Positions 1-15,514 of a stretch of 64,000 nucleotides of DNA are shown here, piece by piece. The position numbers were made by a program, and so were the translations under genes. Location: assembly GCA_026874595.1 (NCBI GenBank), contig CM049314.1, positions 1,139,318 to 1,203,317 of the forward strand, written 5' to 3'. Position 1 is the first letter of the stretch, and each line of letters starts with the position of its first letter. The notes beneath the pieces were generated by a model. That model had not been told where the DNA came from. It did no database searches and was given only the letters and a program-made list of their open reading frames with translations. Origin of the DNA: Sipunculus nudus. Taxonomy: Eukaryota > Annelida > Sipuncula > Golfingiida > Sipunculidae.

Positions 1-238
1 TAGAGGTACAAGGTCCACATAATAATAGGTATAAAGATCCACATAATAATAGATATAGAGGTACAAGGTCCACAGAATAATAGGTATAAAGGTCCACATA
101 ATAATAGGTATAAAGGTCCACATAATAATAGGTATAAAGGTCCACATAATAATAGGTATAAAGGTCCACATAATAATAGATATAGAGGTACAAGGTTAAC
201 ATAATAATAGATATAGAGGTACAAGGTCCACATAATAA

Positions 239-3200
239 TAGGTATAAAGATCCACATAATAATAGATATAGAGGTACAAGGTCCACATAATAATAGGTAT
301 AAAGGTCCACATAATAATAGGTATAAAGGTACACATAATAAAAGATACAGAGGAACAGGGTCCACATTATAATAGGTATACAGGTCCACATAATACATGT
401 AATTGATATAAAGGTACAAGGTCCACATAATAATAGGTATACATGTCCACATAATAATAGATATAGAGGTACAAGGTCCACATAATATTAGAAATAGAGG
501 TCCACATAATAATAGATATAGAGGTACAAGGTCCACAGTATAATAGGTATACATGTCCACGTAATAATAGATATAGAGGTACAAGGTCCACATAATAATA
601 GATATAGAGGTCCACATAATAATAGATATAGAGGTACAAGGTCCACATAATAATAGATATAGAGGTACAAGGTCCACATAATAATAGATATAGAGGTACA
701 AGGTCCACATAATAATAGATATAGAGGTACAAGGTCCACATAATAATAGATATAGAGGTACAAGGTCCACATAATAATAGATATAGAGGAACAAGGTCCA
801 CATAATAATAGATATAGAGGTACAAGGTCCACATAATAATAGGTATAGAGGTACAAGGTCCACATAATAATAGATATAGAGGTACAAGCTCCATAAAATA
901 ATAGATATAGAGGTACAAGGTCCACATAATAATAGATATAGAGTTACAAGGTCCACATAATAATAGGTATAAAGGTCCACATAATAATAGATATTGAGGT
1001 ACAAGGTCCACATAAAAATAGATATAAAGGTACAAGGTTCACATAATAATAGATATAGAGGTACAAGGTCCATATAATAATAGATATAGAGGTACAAGAT
1101 CCACCTAATAAAAGATATAGAGGTACAAGGTCCACATAATAATAGATATAGAAATACAAGGTCCACATAATAATAGGTATAAAGGCCACATAATAATAAT
1201 AGATATAGAGGTACAAGGTCCACATAATAATAGATATAGAGGTACAAGGTCCACATTCTAATAGATATAGAGGTCCAAGGTCCACATTCTAATAGATATA
1301 GAGGTACAAGGTCAACAGAATAATAGATATAGAGGTACAAGGTCCACATAATAATAGATATAGAGGTACAAGGTCAACAGAATAATAGATATAGAGGTAC
1401 AAGGTCCACATAATAATAGATATAGACGTACAAGGTCCGCATAATAATAGATATAGAGGTACAAGGTCAACATAATGATAGATATAGAGGTACAAGGTCA
1501 ATAAGATAATAGATATAGAGTTACAAGATCCACATAATAATAGGTATACAGGTCCACATAATACATGTAATAGATATAGAGGTACAAGATCCACATTGAA
1601 ATAGATATAGAGGTGCAAGGTCCACATAATAATAGACATACAGGTCCACATAATAATTGATATACAGGTACAAGGTCCACATAATAATTGATATACAGGT
1701 ACAAGGTCCACATAATAATAGACATACAGGTCCACATATTAATAGATATAGAGGTACAAGATCCACATAATAATAGGTATACAGGTTGACATAATACATG
1801 TAATAGATATATAGGTACAAGGTCCACATTGTAATAGATATAGAGGTGCAAGGTCCACATAATAATAGATATACAGGTATAAGGTCCACATAATAATTGA
1901 TATACAGGTCCACATAACAATAGATATAGAGGTACAAGGTCCACATAATAATAGGTATACAGGTCCACATAATAATTGTAATAGATATAGAGGTACAAGA
2001 TCCACATTGTAATAGATATACAGGTGCAAGATCAACATAATAATAGATATACAGGTCCACATAATAATAGATATAGAGGTACAAGGTCCACATAATAATT
2101 GATATACAGCTCCACATTATAATAGATATAGAGGAACAGGGTCCACATAATAATAGATATAGAGGTACAAGGTCTATATTCTAATAGATATAGAGGTCCA
2201 CATAATACATGTAATAGATATAGAGGTACAAGGGCCACATAATAATAGGTATACAGGTCCACATAATAATAGATATAGAGGTACAAGGTCCACATAATAA
2301 TAGATATAGAGGTACAAGGTCCACATAATAATAGATATAGAGGTACAAGGTCCACATAATAATAGGTATAGAGGTACAAGGTCCACAGTATAATAGATAT
2401 AGAGGTACAAGGTCCACATAATAATAGATATAGAGGTACAAGGTCCACATAATAATAGGTATAGAGGTGCAAGATCCACATAATAATAGATATAGAGGTA
2501 CAAGGTCCACAGAATAATAGATATAGAGGTACAAGGTCCACATAATAATAGATATAGAGGTACAAGGTCCACATAATGATAGGTATAGAGGTGCAAGGTC
2601 CACAGAATAACAGATATAGAGGTACAGGGTCCACTTTATTATAAGTATAGAGGTACAAGGTCCACATAATAATAGATATAGAGGTACAAGGTCCACATAA
2701 TAATAGATATAGGATACAAGGTCCACATAATAATAGATATAGAGGTACAAATTCCACATAATAATAGGTATACAGGTCCACATAATAATATATATAGAGG
2801 TACAAGGTCCACATAATAATAGGTATAAAGATCCACATAATAATAGATATAGAGGTACAAGGTCCACATAATAATAGGTAGAAAGGTCCACATAATAATA
2901 GGTATAAAGGTCCACATAATAATATGTATAAAGGTCCACATAATAATAGGTATAAAGGTCCACATAATAATAGATATAGAGGTACAAGGTCCACATAATA
3001 ATAGATATAGAGGTACAAGGTCCACATAATAATAGGTATAAAGATCCACATAATAATAGATATAGAGGTACAAGGTCCACATAATAATAGGTATAAAGGT
3101 CCACATAATAATAGGTATAAAGGTACACATAATAAAAGATACAGAGGAACAGGGTCCACATTATAATAGGTATACAGGTCCACATAATACATGTAATTGA

Positions 3201-5000
3201 TATAAAGGTACAAGGTCCACATAATAATAGGTATACATGTCCACATAATAATAGATATAGAGGTACAAGGTCCACATAATATTAGAAATAGAGGCCCACA
3301 TAATAATAGATATAGAGGTACAAGGTCCACAGTATAATAGGTATACATGTCCACGTAATAATAGATATAGACGTACAAGGTCCACATAATAATAGATATA
3401 GAGGTCCACATAATAATAGATATAGAGGTACAAGGTCCACATAATAATAGATATAGAGGTACAAGGTCCACATAATAATAGGTATAAAGGTCCACATAAT
3501 AAAAGATATAGAGGTACAAGGTCCACATAATAATAGGTATACAGATCCACATAATAATAGGTATAGAAGTCCACATAATAATAGGTATACAGGTCCAAAT
3601 AATAATAGATATAGAGGTACAAGGTCCACATAATAATAGGTATACAGGTCCACATAACAATAGGTATACAGGTCCACATTATAATAGATACAGAGGTACA
3701 AATTCCACATAATAATACGTATACAGGTCCACATAATAATAGATATAGAGGTACAAGGTCCACATAATAATAGGTATAAAGGTCAACAGAATAATAGATA
3801 TAGAGGTACAAGGTCCACATAATAATAGATATAGAGGTACAAGGTCCACATAATAATAGATATAGAGGTACAAGGTCCACATAATAATAGATATAGAGGT
3901 ACAAGGTCCACATAAAAATAGATATAGAGGTACAAGGTTCACATAATAATAGATATAGAGGTACAAGGTCCATATAATAATAGATATAGAGGTACAAGAT
4001 CCACATAATAAAAGATATAGAGGTACAAGGTCCACATAATAATAGATATAGAAATACAAGGTCCACATAATAATAGGTATAAAGGCCACATAATAATAAT
4101 AGATATAGAGGTACAAGGTCCACATAATAATAGATATAGAGGTACAAGGTCCACATTCAAATAGATATAGAGGTACAAGGTCCACATTCTAATAGATATA
4201 GAGGTACAAGGTCAACAGAATAATAGATACAGAGCTACAAGGTCCACATAATAATAGATATAGAGGTACAAGGTCAACAGAATAATAGATATAGAGGTAC
4301 AAGGTCCACATAATAATAGATATAGAGGTACAAGGTCCGCATAATAATAGATATAGAGGTACAAGGTCAACATAATAATAGATATAGAGGTACAAGGTCC
4401 ATAAAATAATAGATATAGAGTTACAAGATCCACATAATAATAGGTATACAGGTCCACATAATACATGTAATAGATATAGAGGTACAAGATCCACATTGTA
4501 ATAGATATAGAGGTGCAAGGTCCACATAATAATAGACATACAGGTCCACATAATAATTGATATACAGGTACAAGGTCCACATAATAATTGATATACAGGT
4601 ACAAGGTCCACATAATAATAGACATAAAGGTCCACATATTAATAGATATAGAGGTACAAGATCCACATAATAATAGGTATACAGGTTCACATAATACATG
4701 TAATAGATATATAGGTGCAAGTTCCACATAATAATAGATATACAGGTACAAGGTCCACATAATAATAGATATACAGGTCCACATAACAATAGATATAGAG
4801 GTACAAGGTCCACATAATAATAGGTATACAGGTCCACATAATAATTGTAATAGATATAGAGGTACAAGATCCACATTGTAATAGATATACAGGTGCAAGG
4901 TCAACATAATAATAGATATACAGGTCCACATAATAATAGATATAGAGGTACAAGGTCCACATAATAATTGATATACAGCTCCACATTATAATAGATATAG
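239..5000. repeat. 2.8-2.9-kb higher-order repeat, two copies
   Basis: The segment 239-2,135 is repeated at 3,031-5,000 with the same succession of variant monomers. The offset drifts from about 2,794 to 2,900 and back to 2,868 through gain and loss of monomers. Landmarks shared by both include a ccacattataataggtatac junction (361 and 3,155), an AAAGGCCACATAATAATAAT variant (1,181 and 4,081) and a TTAATAGATATAGAGG junction (1,739 and 4,639). The intervening 2,136-3,030 is rich in the 24-bp short monomer. The same arrangement recurs in copy B from about 15,537 to 20,298. Confidence 0.8.
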
Positions 5001-5524
5001 AGGTACAAGGTCCACATAATAATTGGTATACAGGTCCACATAATACATGTAATAGATATAGAGGTACAAGATCCACATTGTAATAGATATGCAGGTGCAA
5101 GGTCCACATAATAATTGATATACAGGTACAAGGTCCACATAATAATAGACATACAGGTCCACATAATAATAGATATAGAGGTACAAGATCCACATAATAA
5201 TAGGTATACAGGTCCACATAATACATGTAGTAGATATAGAGGTACAAGATCCACATTGTAATAGATATGCAGGTGCAAGGTCCACATAATAATTGATATA
5301 CAGGTACAAGGTCCACATAATAATAGACATACAGGTCCACATAATAATAGATATAGAGCTCCAAGATCCACATTGTAATATATATACAGGTGCAAGGTCC
5401 ACATAATAATAGATATACAGGTCCACATAATAATAGATATAGAGGTACAAGGCCCATACAATAATAGATATACAGGTTCACATAATAATAGATATAGAGG
5501 TACAAGGTCCACATAATAATAGAT

Positions 5525-7890
5525 ATAGAGGTACAAGGTCAACAGAATAATAGATATAGAGGTACAAGGTCCACATAATAATATATATATAGAGGTACAA
5601 GGTCAACAGAATAATAGATATAGAGGTACAAGGTCCACATAATAATAGATATAGAGTTACAAGGTCCACATAATAATAGATATAGAGGTACAAGGTCCGC
5701 ATAATAATAGATATAGAAATACAAGGTCCACATAATAATAGGTATAAAGGTCACATAATAATAATAGATATAGAGGTACAAGGTCAACATAATAATAGAT
5801 ATAGAGGTACAAGGTCCACATAATAATAGATATAGAGGTACAAGGTCCACATAATAATAGATATAGAGGTACAAGGTCCATAAAATAATAGATATAGAGG
5901 TACAAGGTCCACATAATAATAGGTATAAAGGTCCACATAATAATAGATAAAGAGGTACAAGGTCAACAGAATAATAGATATAGAGGTACAAGGTCCACAT
6001 AATAATAGATATAGAGGTACAAGGTCCACATAATAATAGATATAGAGGTACAAGGTCCATATAATAATAGATATAGAGGTACAAGGTCCACATAATAATA
6101 GATATAGAGGTGCAAGGTCCACATAATAATAGGTATATAGGTACAAGGTCCACATAATAATAGGTATACAGGTCCACATAATACATTTAATAGATATAGA
6201 GGTAAAAGGTCCACATAATAATACTTATACAGGTCCACATAATAATAGATATAGAGGTACAAGGTCCACATAATAATAGATATAGAGGTACAAGGTCCAC
6301 AGAATAATAGATATAGAGGTACAAGGTCAACAGAATAATAGATATAGAGGTACAAGGTCCACATAATAATATATATATAGAGGTACAAGGTCAACAGAAT
6401 AATAGATATAGAGGTACAAGGTCCACATAATAATAGATATAGAGTTACATGGTCCACATAATAATAGATATAGAGGTACAAGGTCCGCATAATAATAGAT
6501 ATAGACATACAAGGTCCACATCATAATAGGTATAAAGGTCACATAATAATAATAGATATAGAGGTACAAGGTCAACATAATAATAGATATAGAGGTACAA
6601 GGTCCACATAATAATAGATATAGAGGTACAAGGTCCACATAATAATAGATATAGAGGTACAAGGTCCATAAAATAATAGATATAGAGGTACAAGGTCCAC
6701 ATAATAATAGGTATAAAGGTCCACATAATAATAGATATAGAGGTACAAGGTCAACAGAATAATAGATATAGAGGTACAAGGTCCACATAATAATAGATAT
6801 AGAGGTACAAGGTCCACATAATAATAGATATAGAGGTACAAGGTCCATATAATAATAGATATAGAGGTACAAGGTCCACATAATAATAGATATAGAGGTG
6901 CAAGGTCCACATAATAATAGGTATATAGGTACAAGGTCCACATAATAATAGGTATACAGGTCCACATAATACATTTAATAGATATAGAGGTAAAAGGTCC
7001 ACATAATAATACTTATACAGGTCCACATAATAATAGATATAGAGGTACAAGGTCCACATAATAATAGATATAGAGGTACAAGGTCCACAGAATAATAGAT
7101 ATAGAGGTACAAGGTCAACAGAATAATAGATATAGAGGTACAAGGTCCACATAATAATATATATATATAGAGGTACAAGGTCAACAGAATAATAGATATA
7201 GAGGTACAAGGTCCACATAATAATAGATATAGAGTTACATGGTCCACATAATAATAGATATAGAGGTACAAGGTCCGCATAATAATAGATATAGACATAC
7301 AAGGTCCACATAATAATAGGTATAAAGGTCACATAATAATAATAGATATAGAGGTACAAGGTCAACATAATAATAGATATAGAGGTACAAGGTCCACATA
7401 ATAATAGATATAGAGGTACAAGGTCCACATAATAATAGATATAGAGGTACAAGGTCCATAAAATAATAGATATAGAGGTACAAGGTCCACATAATAATAG
7501 GTATAAAGGTCCACATAATAATAGATATAGAGGTACAAGGTCAACAGAATAATAGATATAGAGGTACAAGGTCCACATAATAATAGATATAGAGGTACAA
7601 GGTCCACATAATAATAGATATAGAGGTACAAGGTCCATATAATAATAGATATAGAGGTACAAGGTCCACATAATAATAGATATAGAGGTGCAAGGTCCAC
7701 ATAATAATAGGTATATAGGTACAAGGTCCACATAATAATAGGTATACAGGTCCACATAATACATTTAATAGATATAGAGGTAAAAGGTCCACATAATAAT
7801 ACTTATACAGGTCCACATAATAATAGATATAGAGGTACAAGGTCCACATAATAATAGATATAGAGGTACAAGGTCCACAGAATAATAGAT
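5525..7890. repeat. 788-bp higher-order repeat, three tandem copies
   Basis: Three consecutive copies begin near 5,525, 6,313 and 7,101, with periods of 788 and 790 bp. Each copy carries the same ordered set of variants: an ATATATATATAG monomer, a monomer with GTCCGCATAAT, an AAAGGTCACATAATAATAAT variant, a GTCCATAAAATAAT monomer and a CATTTAATAG junction. The third copy is 2 bp longer through one extra AT pair. In copy B the equivalent triplet (about 20,823-23,186) has spacing 788 and 788. Confidence 0.88.
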
Positions 7891-9899
7891 ATAGAGGTGC
7901 AAGGTCCACATAATAATAGATATAGAGGTGCAAGGTCCACATAATAATAGATATACAGGTACAAGGTCCACATAATAATAGATATACAGGTCCACATAAC
8001 AATAGATATAGAGGTACAAGATCCACATAATAATAGGTATACAGGTCCACATAATACATGTAATAGATATAGAGGTACAAGATCCACATTGTAATAGATA
8101 TAGAGGAGCAAGATCCACATAATAATAGACATACAGGTCCACATAATAATTGATATACAGGTACAAGGTCCACATAATAATTGATATACAGGTACAAGGT
8201 CCACATAATAATAGACATACAGGTCCACATATTAATAGATATAGAGGTACAAGATCCACATAATAATAGGTATACAGGTTCACATAATACATGTAATAGA
8301 TATATAGGTACAAGGTCCACATTGTAATAGATATAGAGGTGCAAGGTCCATATAATAATAGATATACAGGTACAAGGTCCACATAATAATAGATATACAG
8401 GTCCACATAACAATAGATAAAGAGGTACAAGGTCCACATAATAATAGGTATACAGGTCCACATAATAAATGTAATAGATATAGAGGTACAAGATCCACAT
8501 TGTAATAGATATACAGGTGCAAGGTCCACATAATAATAGATATACAGGTCCACATAATAATAGATATAGAGGTACAAGGTCCACATAATAATTGATATAC
8601 AGCTCCACATTATAATAGATATAGAGGTACAAGGTCCACCTAATAATTGGTATACAGGTCCACATAATACATGTAATAGATATAGAGGTACAAGATCCAC
8701 ATTGTAATAGATATGCAGGTGCAAGGTCCACATAATAATTGATATACAGGTACAAGGTCCACATAATAATAGACATACAGGTCCACATAATAATAGATAT
8801 AGAGGTACAAGATCCACCTAATAATAGGTATACAGGTCCACATAATACATGTAATAGATATAGAGGTACAAGATCCACATTGTAATAGATATGCAGGTGC
8901 AAGGTCCACATAATAATTGATATACAGGAACAAGGTCCACATAATAATAGACATACAGGTCCACATAATAATAGATATAGGGCTACAAGATCCACATTGT
9001 AATATATATACAGGTGCAAGGTCCACATAATAATTGATATACAGGTCCATATAATAATAGATATAGAGGTACAAGGTCCATACAATAATAGATATACAGG
9101 TTCACATAATAATAGATATAGAGGTACAAGGTCCACATAATAATAGATATAGAGCTACAAGGTCCATACAATAATAGATATAGAGGTACAAGGTCCACAG
9201 AATAATAGATATAGAGGTACAAGGTCCACATAATAATAGATATAGAGGTGCAAGGTCCACATAATAATAGATATACAGGTACAAGGTCCACATAATAATA
9301 GATATACAGGTCCACATAACAATAGATATAGAGGTACAAGGTCCACATAATAATAGGTATACAGGTCCACATAATAAATGTAATAGATATAGAGGTATAA
9401 GATCCACATTGTTATAGATATACAGGTGCAAGGTCCACATAATAATAGATATACAGGTCCACATAATAATAGATATAGAGGTACAAGGTCCACATAATAA
9501 TTGATATACAGCTCCACATTATAATAGATATAAAGGTACAAGGTCCACATAATAATTTGTATACAGGTCCACATAATACATGTAATAGATATAGAGGTAC
9601 AAGATCCACATTGTAATAGATATGCAGGTGCAAGGTCCACATAATAATTGATATACAGGTACAAGGTCCACATAATAATAGACATACAGGTCCACATAAT
9701 AATAGATACATAGGTACAAGATAAACATAATAATAGGTATACAGGTTCACATAATACATGTAATAGATATATAGGTACAAGGTCTACATTGTAATAGATA
9801 TAGAGGTGCAAGGTCCACATAATAATCGATATACAGGTACAAGGTCCACATAATAATAGGTATACAGGTCCACATAATACATGTAATAGATATAGAGGT

Positions 9900-12210
9900 A
9901 CAAGATCCACATTGTAATAGATATGCAGGTGCAAGGTCCACATAATAATTGATATACAGGTACAAGGTCCACATAATAATAGACATACAGGTCCACATAA
10001 TAATAGATATAGAGCTACAAGATCCCCATTGTAATATATATACAGGTGGAAGGTCCACATATAAATAGATATACAGGTCCACATAATAATAGATATAGAG
10101 GTACAAGGTCCATACAATAATAGATATACAGGTTCACATAATAATAGATATAGAGGTACAAGGTCCACATAATAATAGATATAGAGGTACAAGGTCAACA
10201 GAATAATAGATATAGAGGTACAAGGTCCACATAATAATATATATAGAGGTACAAGGTAAACAGAATAATAGATATAGAGGTACAAGGTCCACTTAATAAT
10301 AGATATAGAGGTACAAGGTCCACATAATAATAGATATAGAGGTACAAGGTCCGCATAATAATAGATATAGAAATACAAGGTCCACATAATAATAGGTATA
10401 AAGGTCACATAATAATAATAGATATAGAGGTACAAGGTCAACATAATAATAGATATAGAGGTACAAGGTCCACATAATAATAGATATAGAGGTACAAGGT
10501 CCATAAAATAATAGATATAGAAGTACAAGGTCCATATAATAATAGATATAGAGGTACAAGTTCCACATAATAATAGATATAGAGGTAAAAGGTCCACATA
10601 ATAATAGGTATACAGGTACAAGGTCCACATAATAATAGGTATACAGGTCCACATAATACATTTAATAGATATAGAGGTAAAAGGTCCACATAATAATAGG
10701 TATACAGGTCCACAGAATAATAGATATAGAGGTACAAGGTCCACATAATAATAGATATAGAGGTGCAAGGTCCACATAATAATAGATATACAGGTACAAG
10801 GTCCACATAATAATAGATATACAGGTCCACATAACAATAGATATAGAGTTACAAGGTCCACATAATAATAGGTATACAGGTCCACATAATATTTGTAATA
10901 GATATAGAGGTACAAGATCCACATTGTAATAGATATAGAGGTGCAAGGTCCACATAATAATAGACATACAGGTCCACATAATAATTGATATACAGGTACA
11001 AGGTCCACATAATAATTGATATACAGGTACAAGGTCCACATAATAATAGACATACAGGTCCATATATTAATAGATATAGAGGTACAAGATCCACATAATA
11101 ATAGGTATACAGGTTCACATAATACATGTAATAGATATATAGGTACAAGGTCCACATTGTAATAGATATAGAGATGCAAGGTCCACATAATAATGGATAT
11201 ACAGGTACAAGGTCCACATAATAATAGATATACAGGTCCACATAACAATAGATAAAGAGGTACACGGTCCACATAATAATAGGTATACAGGTCCACATAA
11301 TAAATGTAATAGATATAGAGGTACAAGATCCACATTGTAATAGATATACAGGTGCAAGGTCCACATAATAATAGATATACAGGTCCACATAATAATCGAT
11401 GTAGAGGTACAAGGTCCAAATAATAATTGATATACAGCTCCACATTATAATAGATATAGAGGTACAAGGTCCACCTAATAATTGGTATACAGGTCCACAT
11501 AATACATGTAATAGATATAGAGGTACAAGATCCACATTGTAATAGATATGCAGGTGCAAGGTCCACATAATAATTGATATACAGGTACAAGGTCCACATA
11601 ATAATAGACATACAGGTCCACATAATAATAGATATAGAGCTACAAGATCCCCATTGTAATATATATACAGGTGCAAGGTCCACATATAAATAGATATACA
11701 GGTCCACATAATAATAGATATAGAGGTACAAGGTCCATACAATAATAGATATACAGGTTCACATAATAATAGATATAGAGGTACAAGGTCCACATAATAA
11801 TAGATATAGAGGTACAAGGTCAACAGAATAATAGATATAGAGGTACAAGGTCCACATAATAATATATATAGAGGTACAAGGTAAACAGAATAATAGATAT
11901 AGAGGTACAAGGTCCACTTAATAATAGATATAGAGGTACAAGGTCCACATAATAATAGATATAGAGGTACAAGGTCCGCATAATAATAGATATAGAAATA
12001 CAAGGTCCACATAATAATAGGTATAAAGGTCACATAATAATAATAGATATAGAGGTACAAGGTCAACATAATAATAGATATAGAGGTACAAGGTCCACAT
12101 AATAATAGGTATAGAGGTACAAGGTCCATAAAATAATAGATATAGAGGTACAAGTTCCACATAATAATAGATATAGAGGTAAAAGGTCCACATAATAATA
12201 GATATAGAGG
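9900..12210. repeat. 1,625-bp higher-order repeat pair
   Basis: A block of at least 600 bp around 10,021-10,600 recurs at 11,646-12,210 with an offset of 1,625 bp. Shared rare variants include GATCCCCATTGTAATATATA, a CACATATAAATAG monomer, a GTAAACAGAATAAT monomer and GGTCCACTTAATAATAG. The same pair is present in copy B. Confidence 0.7.
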
Positions 12211-13101
12211 TACAAGGTCCACATAATAATAGGTATACAGGTCCACATAATACATGTAATAGATATAGAGGTACAAGATCCACATTGTAATAGATATGCA
12301 GGTGCAAGGTCCACATAATAATTGATATACAGGTACAAGGTCCACATAATAATAGATATACAGGTCCACATAACAATAGATAAAGAGGTACAAGGTCCAC
12401 ATAATAATAGGTATACAGGTCCACATAATAAATGTAATAGATATAGAGGTACAAGATCCACATTGTAATAGATATACAGGTGCAAGGTCCACATAATAAT
12501 AGATATACAGGTCCACATAATAATAGATATAGAGGTACAAGGTCCACATAATAATTGATATACAGCTCCACATTATAATAGATATAGAGGTACAAGGTCC
12601 ACCTAATAATTGGTATACAGGTCCACATAATACATGTAATAGATATAGAGGTACAAGATCCACATTGTAATAGATATGCAGGTGCAAGGTCCACATAATA
12701 ATTGATATACAGGTACAAGGTCCACATAATAATAGACATACAGGTCCACATAATAATAGATATAGAGCTACAAGATCCACATAATAATAGGTATACAGGT
12801 CCACATAATACATGTAATAGATATAGAGGTACAAGATCCACATTGTAATAGATATACAGGTGCAAGGTCCACATAATAATAGATATACAGGTCCACATAA
12901 TAATAGATATAGAGGTACAAGGTCCATACAATAATAGATATACAGGTTCACATAATAATAGATATACAGGTCCACATAATAATAGATATAGAGGTACAAG
13001 GTCCATACAATAATAGATATACAGGTTCACATAATAATAGATATAGAGGTACAAGGTCCACATAATAATAGATATAGAGGTACAAGGTCCATACAATAAT
13101 A

Positions 13102-15500
13102 GATATAGAGGTACAAGGTCCACAGAATAATAGATATAGAGGTACAAGGTCCACATAATAATAGATATAGAGGTGCAAGGTCCACATAATAATAGATATA
13201 CAGGTACAAGGTCGACATAATAATAGATATACAGGTTCACATAACAATAGATATAGAGGTACAAGGTCCACATAATAATAGGTATACAGGTCCACATAAT
13301 AAATGTAATAGATATAGAGGTACAAGATCCACATTGTAATAGATATACAGGTACAAGGTCCACATAATAATTGATATACAGCTCCACATTATAATAGATA
13401 TAGAGGTACAAGGTCCACATAATAATTGGTATACAGGTCCACATAATACATGTAATAGATATAGAGGTACAAGATCCACATTGTAATAGATATGCAGGTG
13501 CAAGGTCCACATAATAATTGATATACAGGTACAAGGTCCACATAATAATAGACATACAGGTCCACATAATAATAGATATATAGGTACAAGATCCACATAA
13601 TAATAGGTATACAGGTCCACATAATACATGTAATAGATATAGAGGTACAAGATCCACATTGTAATAGATATAGAGGTGCAAAGTCCACATAATAATAGAC
13701 ATACAGGTCCACATAATAATTGATATACAGGTACAAGGTCCACATAATAATTGATATACAGGTACAAGGTCCACATAATAATAGACATACAGGTCCACAT
13801 ATTAATAGATATAGAGGTACAAGATCCACATAATAATAGGTATACAGGTTCACATAATACATGTAATAGATATATAGGTACAAGGTCCACATTGTAATAG
13901 ATATAGAGGTACAAGATCCACATTGTAATAGATATACAGGTGCAAGGTCCACATAATAATAGATATACAGGTCCACATAATAATAGATATACAGGTACAA
14001 GGTCCACATAATAATTGATATACAGCTCCACATTATAATAGATATAGAGGTACAAGGTCCACATAATAATTGGTATACAGGTCCACATAATACATGTAAT
14101 AGATATAGAGGTACAAGATCCACATTGTAATAGATATGCAGGTGCAAGGTCCACATGATAATTGATATACAGGTACAAGGTCCACATAATAATAGACATA
14201 CAGGTCCACATTATAATAGATATAGAGGTACAAGATCCACATAATAATAGGTATACAATCCACATATTACATGTAATAGATATAGAGGTACAAGATCCAC
14301 ATTGTAATAGATATGCAGGTGCAAGGTCCACATAGTAATTGATATACAGGTACAAGGTCCACATAATAATAGACATACAGGTCCACATAATAATAGATAT
14401 AGAGCTACAAGATCCACATTGTAATATATATACAGGTGCAAGGTCCACATAATAATAGATATACAGGTCCACATAATAATATATATAGAGGTACAAGGTC
14501 CATATAATAATAGATATACAGGTTCACATAATAATAGATATAGAGGTACAAGGTCCACATAATAATAGATATAGAGGTACAAGGTCCATACAATAATAGA
14601 TATACAGGTTCACATAATAATAGATATAGAGGTACAAGGTCCACATAATAATAGATATAGAGGTACAAGGTCCATACAATAATAGATATAGAGGTTCACA
14701 TTATAATAGATATAGAGGTACAAGGTCCACATAATAATAGATATAGAGGTACAAGGTCCACATTATAATAGATATAGAGGTACAAGGTCCATACAATAAT
14801 AGATATAGAGGAACAAGGTCCACAGAATAATAGATATAGAGGTACAAGGTCCACATAATAATAGATATAGAGGTGCAAGGTCCACATAATAATAGATATA
14901 CAGGTACAAGGTCGACATAATAATAGATATACAGGTTCACATAACAATAGATATAGAGGTACAAGGTCCACATAATAATAGGTATACAGGTCCACATAAT
15001 AAATGTAATAGATATAGAGGTACAAGATCCACATTGTAATAGATATACAGGTACAAGGTCCACATAATAATTGATATACAGCTCCACATTATAATAGATA
15101 TAGAGGTACAAGGTCCACATAATAATTGGTATACAGGTCCACATAATACATGTAATAGATATAGAGGTACAAGATCCACATTGTAATAGATATGCAGGTG
15201 CAAGGTCCACATAATAATTGATATACAGGTACAAGGTCCACATAATAATAGACATACAGGTCCACATAATAATAGATATATAGGTACAAGATCCACATAA
15301 TAATAGGTATACAGGTCCACATAATACATGTAATAGATATAGAGGTACAAGATCCACATTGTAATAGATATACAGGTGCAAAGTCCACATAATAATAGAC
15401 ATACAGGTCCACATAATAATTGATATACAGGTACAAGGTCCACATAATAATTGATATACAGGTACAAGGTCCACATAATAATAGACATACAGGTCCACAT
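13102..15500. repeat. 1,700-bp higher-order repeat pair
   Basis: The stretch 13,102-13,798 matches 14,802-15,498 at an offset of 1,700 bp. The private variant GGTCGACATAATAATAG (13,210 and 14,910) and the following GGTTCACATAACAATAG monomer are shared. Minor substitutions distinguish the two. The pair is repeated in copy B (for example, the GTCGAC sites near 28,537 and 30,237). Confidence 0.75.
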
Positions 15501-15514
15501 ATTAATAGATATAG

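Noticed and set aside
9155..11731. 858-codon minus-strand open frame, and more than a hundred similar frames across 1-32,455
   Set aside because: All are translations of the same stop-free monomer in shifting frames. They overlap one another, begin at whatever ATG a variant supplies and show no domain.
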